DNA from: Allantophomopsis cytisporea
Lineage: Eukaryota; Ascomycota; Leotiomycetes; Phacidiales; Phacidiaceae
DNA length: 64,000 nt
Assembly: GCA_024752435.1 (NCBI GenBank)
Contig: CP103021.1
Location: 1,116,001-1,180,000 of the forward strand
Reading direction: 5' to 3'
The position numbers were made by a program, and so were the translations under genes. Numbering within the stretch: the stretch's first letter is position 1; each line of letters begins with the position of its first letter. The notes beneath the pieces were generated by a model. The model ran no database searches. It had not been told where the DNA came from and was given only the letters and a program-made list of their open reading frames with translations. Positions 1 to 12,449 of the stretch are shown here, piece by piece.

Positions 1-2548
1 ATGCGACTTGGGGTGACTTTTTTGACTCGAAGTTGGCGAGGCTGAGGGTTGTGGAGTGGCGCGTCGTTATAATTCGCGTTGATGTTGATGGGTATATCAG
101 TTTTCGAGATGAAGCGCGATGGTATTGCTGATATTGCGGATGATCGAATTGTCGCAGGTTGGTCGCGTAAGCCTAGGGTAGAGGCACGAAGGCCGTGGGT
201 GAGGCTTGGTAGTGAGACAATAGTCTCTCTCTAATCACACTTTCGAAATGATTGTGTTGATGTTGAAAGGGTCTCAAGATCGAGCAGGACTTGTGGAGGG
301 GGAACTGGCGCGAAAGCGGTAGCTGCTGTCGCGACACTGACTGCTGGCCTTGGTGTGGATGTGACATTCAGAATGGATGACTGAAGAAGCGAGCTGAGGA
401 GCACACGCTAGTGAGATTGCGGCCTCAGACATGAAAAATTCAGCCAGTCACAGAGGCCTTGCTGACATAATCATATCATTTTCCGAGCACGCATGCCTGA
501 TATCTAGCCTTAAAACATGATGCCCCACATATAAGGCCCCAGTTCATGACATCCGTTTCTCTTCGGTGACGGGATTATCATTAGCTTTTAACACGCACAG
601 AGCCTGGTAGAACGATAAAATATGTGCTGAATGACTGAATAACACTGTATTTGTGCCACCTGTGATGCCGTGCTGATGCCCCCCGGCTCTGTCATCATGT
701 AAATTTGGTCGTCAAATGACTTATCCCCTCCTGCCTCTGCCCGTACCAAGATTGAGCTCAGTACCTGGGGTAGCTTCGCGGGGTGCCTAGGTTGGCATGA
801 GCTCCATACGGCTCATGTGTTTATCAAGATTTGACTATATCGGTTCCGATTCCACGCTCTCTAACGACAGCGATCGATGGTCTCGATTTATGGATCCCTC
901 TTTTCTCTAACATACATCAACTTCAGAGACACCGTTGGCTCATATCATCGCCCGATAAGGAACACTCCCCTCTTCTTGATTAAGTGTTCCATTTTCTAAG
1001 TCTGTCTAGCAATCTGTTGGTCCTAAGTCTCAAAATCTCAACCTCTAACACAAATCTAGTATCATTAATATCTGAAATCTACTAAGATTCCTTATGAGTT
1101 CCTCACCATATCTTACAATTTCACGTCCTCGAAACAGTCACTCCTATAAGTGGTACATCCCTAAGTTCTCAATCAAGTGTTTTTGTGTAATATCACACTT
1201 GTTAGACTTTTCGACAATGTTGCCGCCAGATACAGTAACTAGGAATAAAGGACTATAGATCAAGCTACCCATCTCAAGGATAACGCAATACTCCAAATGT
1301 CTCTAGTATAACTGACATGAGGTATTGATTCGGTTTCTATATTGTTGAAGAAGTGGCTACTGGCAATATTGTAAATTCACTTGAATTTCTGATCAAGTAT
1401 AGAATCCGTTCTACATTCACTGATAGCCTATCCAAATCACATCAATATTCAGTATTTTCTGTAGATCCAGACCAAATTCATTCAGTAGGGCTGTAAATTC
1501 ATCATTTCTATGTATTGTCTTATATATCTTTCACTTTGCTTTTATGTGACCAGAAATCATCAAAGCTTGCTCGAAGGTCTTTATTTCGACAGTTTTGAAA
1601 TGAATGAAATATTAATAGTAACAATAAGTAGTAGATTATTCATACACCTAAATACTTGAAGTCGTTCACCACGTCCAAGCTTCGATTTGATTCCATCCTT
1701 AGTATACTTTTACTACATCTTGGTATATGAAGTCAACTAAAACCAACAAGGCAAGAGATACAGGAGTTAGACTCAAACACGGTTGAAATCTTATAGTTAT
1801 TTTCAGTCTGATAGAGTCTACTTAACGGTTCCAAGGACCTATGCTTTGCATTGACGAGTAGAAGCACTTTTACTATAGTATGACTAATCCTAAGAACACT
1901 TGAATGCTAAAGACTTTAACTGTGATTGATAGATACTCTGGCTATAGGACTATATCTCTAGACATTCAAAAGACACCGGTTAAGTAGTACTAGCGCTTTA
2001 CATTCATTGATGTTAATAATGTATAAAAAAGAATCAGAAGAAAAACTGTATCTTAAAAGTAACGAAGAAAATTAATGAATGAAACATGTCGTAAAAGAAA
2101 AAAAGAATCGTACCAATATGAAATTAACCGATTTTTGACTGGATGCTATATTGCCACTCATATGACTGTGCTACTATTACTCCAAATTGCATCAGGTTTA
2201 TTAGTGCATGGTTCAACATGATGAAAGCAGATTATCTATTGTCAAAATCTCTCTTCATAAATACAGAAGGACAGCATAGCAATCGTCAAACCATTTCTAT
2301 AGGGTTAATCATAGAATGTGTCTCAAGAACTGGTAACAATGGGTATAAGAATACTCTTGTGATCTTAGATTTCATTTCATATCATACAAACAACTTTTCC
2401 CCACGCCCCAATTTCCAGAGTGGTGATATCGCGCGTGCCCAACAGCAAGCATCCAAAGACATGCTTTACCAAACGCCGAGTCCTGCAAACAACGTCTATC
2501 GTTCACCTCCTCAAGTTGCCCTGATACACGAAGGCGTTCCAGAAGCAC
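1..2548. other. gene-poor, AT-rich left flank
   Basis: I can support no gene here. Positions 1-900 have mixed composition with only short reading frames on both strands; the left edge may be the upstream region of a gene outside the window. From about 900 to 2140 the sequence is conspicuously AT-rich with stops in all frames, and could be an old degraded repeat, but I see no terminal repeats or recognisable transposase remnants. A 160-codon plus-strand frame at 2143-2625 overlaps the antisense of the last RIM1 exon and has no family features, so I do not call it. Confidence 0.5.
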
Positions 2549-3131
2549 TTATTGCTCAGTTTGAGGCGCAGCATCTGGGTTGTATGGTCTCTGAAGGACC
2601 TCGAAGTTACCTGTTGAAACATTAGCTGAATCCATCTATAATTTAAGCGGTGTGGAAAGAAGAGAAGACGTACGCTGGATCAAGCTCAAAGAAGTTCTCT
2701 TGTTGCCCTCAGCATCGGTGTAAGAATCCATCTTAGCATCAGCCTCAATGAAGAGCATAGTCCTACAAGCACAGCACGTCAGCCAACAATCCATGATAAA
2801 TTCCCTTCCAACCGCAACTGAGCCAACACAGCACATCCACCATCTAAAGAACTCACCCCTTTGGAAGACCAGTGAAGTAATCCCGACGTGGTCCCTCATG
2901 GTCAAAGCTTGTAATACGGAACCAGGAAGTCTGCTTGTGGTCCTTGGTGCCGGTGTCAGTACCAAGGGCGAACTTAACGATCTCACGGCCAGTCGAGGTA
3001 GCCTGGATCTCAGGCTGCTCTGCAAGGCGACCAATGATGGACATCTTTGCGAGGTGATGGGCTGGGGAGGAGGAGAAAGCGCGCGCAGAGCGCATGGCGC
3101 TTGGGAAAGCTTGACGGCGGAGAGCAAACAT
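2549..3131 (-). CDS. RIM1: mitochondrial single-stranded DNA-binding protein Rim1
   Basis: Predicted three-exon gene encoding 141 aa: exon 1 3131-2857, exon 2 2762-2674, exon 3 2610-2549. Donors are GTGAGT and GTACGT, acceptors TGTAG and CAACAG, and phases match at both junctions. Residues 1-28 are rich in Arg/Ser/Ala without acids, a typical mitochondrial presequence. The rest is a bacterial-SSB-type OB fold: IIGRLAEQPEI near residue 32, the region of FALGTDTGTKDHKQTSWFRI, then MLFIEADAKMDSYTDAEG, NKRTSLSLIQ and a short tail RNFEVLQRPYNPDAA. Rim1/mtSSB coats ssDNA during mtDNA replication and recombination. The length fits the fungal family (about 130-150 aa). Exon 3 was found only by extending past an in-frame stop through the second intron. 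The family assignment is secure; the exact intron borders are strong predictions. Confidence 0.9.
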
Positions 3132-4685
3132 TCTGGTAGCTGTGATGGATTATTGAGGTGATTGATGACAAGGCGGTTGTATAAGTGAGGCCTGTGTGTT
3201 TGTTGATGGTAGTTTTTTGCTTGTTTGTTTGGATTGTGCTTGCGCGCGGTAACACGTAGATAGCGCGCGATAGCTTCACATCTTTTTCCACGCGCTCGCG
3301 ACTGGGATGTCAAATTAGCATCACGTGATACGCTGCTGCGTACAACGCTGCTTGTTGCTCTCGTGATTGGGAATGATCATGATATTTATCGCAATCTTCT
3401 CATCAGTCACTCGCAGATACTTTCAAGGAGTCTCATTAGCGGTATAGCCGTTCGATTACCGATATATAATGATGCCTTTCCATTCTGGGATAACAGATAC
3501 AAGTGCTAAACTCTCGCGTCATACAGTACCTGGCTGGACTGACTATTTAGCTATATGCGGTTTATATGAGATGAAACCAGAATCGACGACCTTTTGTATT
3601 GCTTGCATTGGATTGAATTCTCTCAAATGATGCGCCAATAACAAACAACGAGCGTATCGTAACTACTATCCAGAAAACTTTTGTCAGCCTTCAACGGCCC
3701 GTAGCTCACAGCCACTACGAACTACCTCAACGTTATATGTCACTTCACTTATGAGGTAATCCGGCTTGCGTCAGCAAAACTCAATCAGCCATTGATCACC
3801 GTGACCATCTTACAGCAGTAATCATGTACTCGAAGTATTCTACTCCATGGTTACCAAGCCAAGAAACAATTCTCGGCCAAGTTTGAAGATGAAGATCTGC
3901 AGATCCGATACGCAGGATCCATCCCACGACAACACGTTGTGTGACACTGACACGGAACCCTTACCAGATGGGCTGCCACTTTCCAAGGGACTGCCTACTA
4001 CTCTGGATGGTTGTGTGACAGGCTGTGTGACATGTTCAAAATGTGCCGCTCAATAAGAGATAACCATCGTGAAAGGAACGAAGGATCGGTACGAGTCAGA
4101 TTGGCAATTTGCTCTATTCACGATAGACCACTTAATCGTGTTTGAACTCGATGATCGGTACTTGCTCTTTGTTTTCTTGCTCTCCCATCACATGGCATCC
4201 AGGAACATGCCATGCTTTACCTCCTGGATCATGATGCTCGGGCATCTTTCTCCTGAGCCTCAACTGTGAAGCATGTACTCCATATATTGATCGATATCTT
4301 TGCATAATGACGTCGCACACGACCCCTAGGAAAAGAAACATGATAATTGATTGTCGTGCAGCATGTACAACCGTTTGATCTGAACGTGGAATATCAGGCT
4401 GTCAACCCCATCATTTTGCAAGGCAGCGTGGAGAAACTGGTCTCCTACTCCACAAGAGCCCGCATCCACTCCGTCTTTCACAAGCCCGCTAACGAGTAAG
4501 ACTCGGCTTTCTTTCCTTCCCCAGACCCGCGAAGACCGGTGTACATTCTCCGGCAATACTTATTTCTCCCGGGCAGAATCGATGACAATTGGGCGGCTGT
4601 GAGGTAATTCTGCCTGACGACTCAGACTTTAGGTGATAATACAGACCGTTTCCGTTACCGATGTCATTGACCTGGGGTGCATTTT

Positions 4686-4705
4686 GGTGGTGGTGGTGGT
4701 GGTGG
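4686..4705. repeat. GGT trinucleotide microsatellite
   Basis: Six uninterrupted GGT units followed by a partial seventh, in intergenic sequence. Direct observation; no function inferred. Confidence 0.9.
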
Positions 4706-7700
4706 CCAATTCCGAGTCTGAGAAAAGCCACATTCCGGAGTACATGACCTATGATCTGGGGAAAAGTTGGAGAAAGAGTCACAAGACCTTGGAAAGTTGG
4801 AGTTGAACTTTACCCCCTTCCAAGCCGCCCAAAATTCTCCACTGAAAAAGCTTTCACCTCGGTCGTTAATAGTCCTTTAGAGTAATTGAAATAAATGCCT
4901 AGCGATCCAGGCAATATATGTATACGTACCAGAAAATCATGGCACGGTGGACGTGCTGGGATCGGCAAAGTGTCGCTGCAGGGAAACAAGTGAAGGGGAT
5001 AAGGAATCAATATTTCGAGACCGCAGTGGTGCGAGATGATACTCTACGGAAGTTGAAGCGGATTCGAAATTGATAAGTGAGAGGAATACCTAACTCTGTT
5101 GAATTATGATAAAATCCTTATGGATCCGTATGGTGCTACATAATCAGTCACTGTTGAAATTTAAGTAATTGAGGATTAGAGTCTTCACGCTCCCACCGCC
5201 TCTTGAACTCTCGTGTACAAGTGGTCTGCGGGGTGTGCGCTGATTCCTTCGCTTTATCCACTGCATTGAATGCATAAGTGGATAAGGGCTTTGTAAGGTG
5301 CCTAGGTAGTTCATGAGGCTGCGTCTCAGCCTTCATCCTTCGCAGTAAGAGGCACATTATACAGGATAGGTTCCTAGGATAGTCCAGCTGCCAAGAGCTT
5401 TTTCTTCCTCTTCCGAGAGCACGCCGTACGAGTACAGCACACCCATAGTTCCAAGGAGCCGTCGAAGATAGAGAAGAACTAGAGAACTCTGCAACGCTGA
5501 AATGTTTTCTCTCTTGCCGCGCCGCGGTTGAGATATTAGCCGTGGAAAGAGACATGCGACTCTCAGCATCAGCCGAGTCCCCCGTTGCTCCAGATACGAT
5601 TTGATTGCATTCCACAACTTGTCCGATATCGATAATCCTTCACGCTCACTCAAGCATCTTAGACACACGCAGGGACGCATGGCTTATGTCTACGTCATTG
5701 AGCATCTTGCCAAGACCACTGGATCTGAACGTTTTCGCAGCGCCGAGGCTATTCCGAAATGGCAAGTCAGAGGGGTTTTCGACGACTTGACTGCGTACAG
5801 CACAGCGCTGCACAAGGAGTGTGTAAGGACCCTGCATAATTGCCCGGCGTTTGTCCAAAAGTCGGAGAAAGTGTACAATCAGCGAGCAACACAATCGCGT
5901 TCTGAGGAAAGATCTCCGAGCTTTTGTGGACGAAAAAGCGGGTCTCCAGGTGGGTTTTCTGGAGATGATGGTGGAGAGAGTAGGGTAAAGATTCAGGATC
6001 CACAATTAAATTGTAAACCCACCTGTGAGACGACGACAAATCCAAGCATACTGAAGATAATACGTACAATCATCGTGCATGCCTCTCGGCTTGCTGGATT
6101 GAGGAGCGCTATGTGCGCTTATGCTCTGGGATTTTGCAGGCTTTGAGCTGGGATACTTTCGTGTGATATGGGAGTAGAGTACAGTACAGCGCAGTACAGA
6201 GAACAGCTTGAAGACTGAGTGAGTACATGTAACAACGTATGCGACGCAAAGCGAGGAAGTATTCGGAGCATCGAGCGTAAATAATGTGATACATATCTTT
6301 GATTGTGTTATCTTCGGTCTTGGCTCCCTTCACGTGAAATTGAATGGTCGTGTTTGGCCAAAAAGAGGGAAAAGATCAAGGGGGGGTGGTTGGGATAAGT
6401 CAAGCATATGAGAGTTACGAGGCCAAGGCGTGGTCTAGCACGTATACGAAGTACTTGATACTTTGGGGATTAATACTTCTTAATCCATATTTTGAACGGG
6501 GAAAAATATCCATTTTTATTATGTATTGTTATTCTTTAGCAGAACGTTATCAGCAAGTTCCAGTATTGATCAACTGTGAAATATGTGTGCTCGGTCCATG
6601 GATGAGCGATGGATGGATGTGCAAATGCCTGCACCATGGTTCCGGGGATAATGCTACGCACATAACAATACATACAAATTTTAAATACTTGCTCCGTTAT
6701 GTACACGAATCTTGACGGCCGAGTCCGAGAAGATTCATAGAACATGAAAATACCCCTTCAAAATCCCGAATCAAAGACATGCTTCAACATTCGATAACTT
6801 CTATAGAAATGATCGCCTATCGAACGATATCGTTTTAAGCAACGCCGCCTGCTCGCCGTCCAATTGCCGCCATTCAGGCGTCTATCGGTATGCCACAAAG
6901 GAGATCGTCTGAACAGAGTTTTCGCTGTCCAAACGTCCGGCTCTGCGCATTATGCCGTCATATTTCCGCCAGCCAAGCAATATTCGGACGCTTTGAGGCT
7001 CCATTCATAAGCCATCCGCAAGCCTCGATAGGCTCAAAGCGAGACATGATACCTCATTATCCCCATAGTGCCACTGTTCGAATGCTTATGCTGCCCTTCG
7101 AGGCTTGGTATGCTGGAGTGCCTGTCGTACCTCTCACCACTCCTCGACTCTTTCTCCTCTGGTCGTCGCCATTTGACTCGGTAAATATGCCATTGGAGTT
7201 GATCAAAGCCTTTTCCTTCCCTAGCCCTGACCAATCTCTAGCCAGGAACATGCGTTGCTACAACCTAAGTGGATCTCTGTGGGCGTCATCGACGAATTGC
7301 GGGGAGCCAAACACCCAACGGACGAAATATGTTTGGATGATGTGAGTGGTGGTGATAGTGCGTAAGGTGGTGGAGTAGTAGTGGCTAGGAGTAGCATCCC
7401 CCTGGACGAATTACTCACTTATTGTGGACGGAATATGCTTGGACATGCTTGGTTCTGCCACTCAAAGCCCATTTGACTATCCTTTTCATGGATATTCATG
7501 CCTCTGCTATGAAGCCAGTGCCTCAAAGTTTTCAGGGTCCCTGCCCACTATTACTCAACCATTTAGCCACTCATGCTCACTCACGCCCACGACAGGGGCA
7601 ACCGGAGGGGTGTTCTATGCCTCCTGTGGTCACCGCTCGACCAAAACCAGTGTTCCGCAGCGGAGAGCCGCACGGGAAAGCCAAGAAATGCCACTGTAAA

Positions 7701-8242
7701 CTGATTAGATGGATAAATGGATAAATCGATTAAATGTCGGCATTTCTACATTGGGATATGTCGAGACTTTCGGTACCAGGGCGGATCTGGTTGCGCACGC
7801 AAGATGATTGGTCCATCTGAAGGTAATCTGGCAATCTGCGGGCAAGACTGGGTCGGCAACCCGACCTCATCTGTTGGAATTTATCTCTCCATCTGGCTGT
7901 TATTCCTGTGGTACCCGACGTCTTTTCCTACCCCAAGGAGTATGATACTACCAATGAAGTAGAATACTAGAAACTTAATCTTAACTCTTACGGCCTCTCC
8001 CACCGTCATTCTGACATGTACATACCCTACATACACGCACGAGTAATCCCATCCGCCGGTCTACAGTCCTTGACCTTGACGCAACTGGTTCCAGATTTTT
8101 TTTGTGGGTAACTTGGGGATGAGGATGTCTGGTGCGTAGACGACCTCCTCTGGTCTGACTTCTTATATGATGGGTCTCTTCCCCATCTCTCCCTCCCGCT
8201 TCCATATTCTTATTTCACTCTCCTCCATTACCATCCACTCCT

Positions 8243-8248
8243 CCCCGC
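8243..8248 (-). promoter_or_regulatory. putative CreA/Mig1-type site
   Basis: CCCCGC on the plus strand, GCGGGG on the minus, matches the carbon-repressor consensus SYGGRG, 132 bp upstream of the sugar transporter start. Such hexamers are common by chance, so this is only suggestive of glucose repression. Confidence 0.25.
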
Positions 8249-8258
8249 CCTTCGACCC

Positions 8259-8265
8259 ATATATA
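8259..8265 (+). promoter_or_regulatory. TATA-like element of the sugar transporter
   Basis: ATATATA about 115 bp upstream of the transporter ATG, after a pyrimidine-rich stretch, a usual place for a TATA element in fungal genes with a short leader. Confidence 0.35.
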
Positions 8266-8379
8266 CCCTCGGGCCGTAGACATACAGGAACTTGTTGAAC
8301 AAGTTACACTCGACATCAACCGGGCTGCATCCGCATTGAAGGGAGTATAGTATATCACTTGCGATTTTGATCAGCCATC

Positions 8380-10160
8380 ATGTCTGCAGAACTCGACACC
8401 CAAAAGACCTTTGTGGGCTTGAAGGGACGGTCACTTAACACTGCCGTTTCTATCATTGCTACCACTGGGTTCCTCCTCTTCGGTTATGATCAAGGTGTTA
8501 TGTCTGGTATCATCTCCGCAGGCCCTTTCAACTCTTACTTCCCAGAGACCTACAACGACTCGACTTATCAAGGTTTTGTTACTGCTATCTACGAGATTGG
8601 ATGTCTAATTGGTGCCATATTCATTCTTGCTTATGGCGACCATCTTGGACGCAGAAGAGCCGTAAGTATTCCTCAAGAGAATGAGAAAATTCAGAAACCT
8701 GACTATATATCTAGATCATGACTGGCGGTGCTATTATGATTTTGGGTGTCGTCATTCAAATTACTGCTTTCAAGGGACACCATGCCACTGCTCAACTTAT
8801 TATTGGACGTACTGTCACAGGTGTTGGAAACGGAATGAATACTTCGACTATCCCAACATGGCAGGCTGAGTGCTCTCGATCTGCGAATCGCGGTCTTCTC
8901 ATCTGTATCGAGGGAGGTATTATCGCATTTGGTACCATGATTGCTTACTGGATTGATTTCGGTGCTCAATATGGCGCTGCTGAATTGTAAGTCTATATTT
9001 TCAATTATTAGATCTTAAATGCTAACTGAATTCTCAGCACTTGGAGATTCCCCATCGGTTTCCAGATTATTTTCGGTGTAGTTCTCATTGTTGGTACTTT
9101 GTTCCTTCCAGAATCACCAAGATGGCTCCTTGCAAAGGATCGCCACGAGGAAGGACTTCTTGTGCTTTCAGCCCTTACCGGCCTTCCAGCCAATCACCCG
9201 GATACTCAGCTTCAGAAGGCCGTTATCATGGACTCCATTGCCATCTCCGGTGCTGCTGAGAAGACCAAGTTGAAGGAAGTCTTTACCAATGGAAAGACCC
9301 AGCACTTCCGCCGTATGCTTCTCGGAGCCTCCTCACAGATTATGCAGCAGGTTGGCGGTTGCAACGCCGTCATTTACTACTTCCCAATTCTGTTCAAAAC
9401 ATCCATTGGAACCTCCCAATCTCTCGCTCTTCTTCTTGGTGGTGTTAACATGATCGTCTACTCTATCTTCGCCACCACTTCCTGGTTCATCATTGAGCGT
9501 GTTGGACGTCGCCAGCTCTTCCTATGGGGTTCTGTTGGACAATGCCTTTCCATGGTTCTTGTCTTCGCCTGTATTATTCCAGGTACCCCATCTGCCGCCA
9601 AGGGAGCCGGTGTCGGTCTCTTTACTTACATCGCTTTCTTCGGTGCCACCTGGCTGCCACTCCCATGGCTCTACCCAGCTGAGATCAACCCTCTCAAGAC
9701 TCGTGTCCGTGCCAACGCTCTCTCCACTTGTGCCAACTGGTTGATGAACTTCACTATTGTGATGATCACCCCGATTCTCATTGACAAGATCAACTGGGGA
9801 ACCTACTTGATCTTCGCCGTCGCCAACGCCTGCTTCATCCCGATCATCTACTTCTTCTACCCAGAGACCAAGCAGCGTTCCCTCGAGGAGATCGATCTCA
9901 TCTTCGCCAAGGGTTACGTCGAGAAGATCTCATACGTTCACGCCGCACAGCAACTTCCAAGTCTCCAAGACCATGAGATCGATGCTGTGGCGCGCGAGTA
10001 TGGCTTTGAGGGACGTGACGATGAGTTCAAGGCCGGCGAGAAGTTCGATAAGAACGACGAGAAGCCAACGGATGACACCGTTCGTACCAACTCCGAGGCG
10101 TCTTCCGTCAATAACATCGGCCGCACCGAGACCGAGGACAGAGGCTTCCGCAACGACTGA
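8380..10160 (+). CDS. MFS sugar transporter (sugar porter family)
   Basis: Three exons, 8380-8661, 8715-8986 and 9038-10160, give 558 aa. Both introns have GTAAGT donors and CTAG/CTCAG acceptors and keep frame. The protein shows the sugar-porter signatures in order: GYDQGVMSG in TM1, the loop 2-3 motif GDHLGRRRA, PESPRWLLAK after TM6, QQVGGCNAVIYYF in TM7, ERVGRRQ between TM8 and TM9, WLPLPWLYPAEI in TM10, and PETKQRSLEEID after TM12, followed by a charged cytoplasmic tail of about 90 aa. It should be a 12-TM plasma-membrane proton symporter or facilitator for hexoses or other sugars; the substrate cannot be read from sequence. Coding bias in the long exon is strong (C-ending codons), suggesting good expression. 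A TATA-like and a CreA-like element lie upstream. Confidence 0.95.
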
Positions 10161-11000
10161 ATATCATAAAGAGCATCACTTGTTATGGCAGACATGCGGT
10201 GCATGCATCCAGGCACTTTGAGAGTGCCCCCCTTGCAAGAGAAATGCGCGCCTCATTCGATATGAGCGCCAACTGAGAATGCTGCGCATCGATGGCGTGG
10301 AAACTATTATACCCTGCCCTATACCCTTTCGTACGGAGTGGAGTGGTGACTCCTTCGTTGAGAGGGTGGGCTATGCGCTTTGGGTCGCATTCACGGCGTT
10401 TTGTCTTTTTTATCTATTGTTTATTACGACGTCGGCGGTTTTATCAGCCTGCATGAGATTGAGAGAAATATGATAGACCTATACATCAGATATAGAGGGG
10501 CGAAAAGAATCCCGTTTGATGCTGATATGTTTTTGTTTTGTTTTCCCTTCACTTTTTTGGTTCTTGAATTTATTTTACAAACTGTTTGAAAAAGGTCGGA
10601 TGATACCATGATTTAGACTACGACTTCCACTAGATATAGATCAATCTGGAAATATACATAACTGTTAAAACACGCTCTTTACAATATCGTTGTGTGCTTA
10701 ATATATATGATCGCGATCAATGTGAATATGAAGCGGTAGCGTTAGTATTAGGTACTGATAACGTTGTACTTCGTACGATCATAACCAACATTATTCCATC
10801 ATGCGAACAACAACTACACAGCAATTGAATCAATTCCCCTCAAGTATGGAATTACTCATTATACGACCGAGAGTTACAAAAGGTAGCTTGGTAAAGTCCG
10901 AAAGCTACGATCCAACTCCATCGCTAACCTACCAGTTTCCCATGCTAATTCCCATACGTATACATCAATCATACAGTCGTACAGTATACATCATCCTCCA
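10161..11000. other. convergent intergenic region
   Basis: Region between the 3' ends of the transporter (plus) and the membrane/coiled-coil gene (minus). AT-rich, with no coding signal I can support; it presumably holds both 3' UTRs. Confidence 0.6.
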
Positions 11001-12449
11001 TCAGAGTGCCCTCTTTGGGCCCTTTGGCGGAATTCGGTCTCTCCTTATCCTCCGCGCCTTTTCCTCGTCCCCAAGAAGGCTTCGACCACTACCTATAACC
11101 CCACTAATAGCTCTGAAGGGAGCTCTGATCACTGCACCGGCCAGCTGTAATGGCAGGATCAAAATCTTGGCCGCTCCTTCAATAAGAAAGCCCCCTACCC
11201 CACCTCCTGCATGGTGCTTTGCAGCGGAAGCTGCCAAAGCTACTGCGTCTCCCAGACGGGCTTCAATGTCAAAAAGTCGAGACTCGGTCTGCATCGTTTG
11301 GAGCGTAGCTCGTTTCTCGTATCTGCGTACCGCACGGTTCAGAGCATCGAGATCAGGTTGCAAAGTCCTCCGTACGTCTGTTGATATTTGCTTGACAGCC
11401 TTTCCAGTGAAATCGCCTTCTATTGCACTTGGTGGGGGCGTATTGCTAGCTTTTGCTTCCAGCTCCTCAACCCGGCCAAGCAAGGCCGTTATCTCCAGTG
11501 AATTGACATTGATGGTGCCAGGGGGGGTTTGGTTGCTGTATGGATTACCGTTGACAATGCGCTGAAGATGTAATGTGCGTGCTTGGATGAGCCTCACCAG
11601 ATGGGCCATCGGTCGAAGTTCGGACGCCAACAAGAAAATCGTGAGGTTGTAATTTGATACCAATCCTTCGGATGGACGTGTGAGTTGACTGCGGATTGTA
11701 TGTAAAAGGTATGCGCCCAGAACTGGGAACAGGAAGCATGATAATAGTGCAAGTGTCTCGTGGGTATACAATTCGTTGCTTGCAGCTTCATGAGCTGGCA
11801 ATCGGCGTATCTTCTTAGGAGTTTGAGCAGGAACAGGATCCGCATCTTCAGGTATATCATCCAAAGAACCTCGCGATGCTTCCAGATTTCCGTCCTCGCT
11901 CTCTTCGTCGATGACGGTGCTGCTGTTATATTCCTCATTCTTACGAATGGTCTGCGCCGAATGATACCAATCCCTATAATTGTTAGATAAAGCTTCATAG
12001 CAAACTATAATTTAAAGTGCTTCTCCGTACCATGGTAATCTGACGGACCAATTCAGAAAGACAGCAGCCAGGCCTAGAAGCATAACGTCTGTAATTATAG
12101 AGCTTCCATTTGTAAAGAACATGCCACCCAAAGCCGGTAGCAAAGCAAAAGCAAGTGGCGCTGAATCCCAATGAGAGCCAGCATTTTCACGTTCGCCTCC
12201 GAAATGAGGTTTTGGTCTCAGTAAATCATCAGTTGAATCACGTATACTTTTGCGCGCATCATCAATAGAAAAATCGGTCAAGTTCGAGCTTCTGCGATGG
12301 ACTGGAGGAGAAGGAGAATCAAAGTTGCTAGACCATCGATTGGAAGAAGGTCTCTGTCGAAACTGTGAGATATCATCTCCAGAAGTTCTGCGATGAGCGT
12401 TCAGCGGCGAAGCGTCTTTAGGACGTGGGGGAGGAATGGTCTCGGTCAT
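11001..12449 (-). CDS. predicted membrane protein with coiled coil, unknown function
   Basis: Two exons, 12449-12031 and 11973-11001, give 463 aa; the intron runs from GTACGG to TTATAG and joins Trp-Asp in frame. I chose the ATG at 12449 (context CACCATGAC) over an upstream in-frame ATG at 12503. Residues 1-95 are Ser/Arg/Pro-rich and disordered. Residues about 97-136 hold two hydrophobic stretches (around LAFALLPALGGMFF and VMLLGLAAVFLNW), followed by an acidic linker, then another hydrophobic segment near 212-232 (LALLSCFLFPVLGAYLL). A predicted coiled coil follows (around EITALLGRVEELEAKAS and the next 80 residues), then an amphipathic, glycine-rich C-terminus with a basic end. It looks like a conserved fungal integral membrane protein, but I do not recognise a named family. 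The plus-strand frame at 10801-11565 is its antisense shadow. Confidence 0.8.

Larger units (their letters stand above)
3132..8379. other. long intergenic stretch, no supportable gene
   Basis: About 5.2 kb between RIM1 and the sugar transporter. It contains many overlapping short reading frames on both strands (the longest, 181 codons, at 5601-6146, is matched by competing frames on the minus strand), none with recognisable domains or convincing splice structure. Only a GGT trinucleotide run near 4.69 kb and the promoter of the downstream transporter (last 300 bases) stand out. Confidence 0.5.

Noticed and set aside
2143..2625. 160-codon plus-strand frame
   Set aside because: Partly antisense to the last RIM1 exon, with no family features; RIM1 explains the region.
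5601..6146. 181-codon plus-strand frame in the 3-8 kb gap
   Set aside because: Competing minus-strand frames of similar length, no domain, no codon bias and no splice context.
10801..11565. 254-codon plus-strand frame
   Set aside because: Antisense shadow of the spliced membrane/coiled-coil gene, which has clear hydrophobic and coiled-coil patterns.
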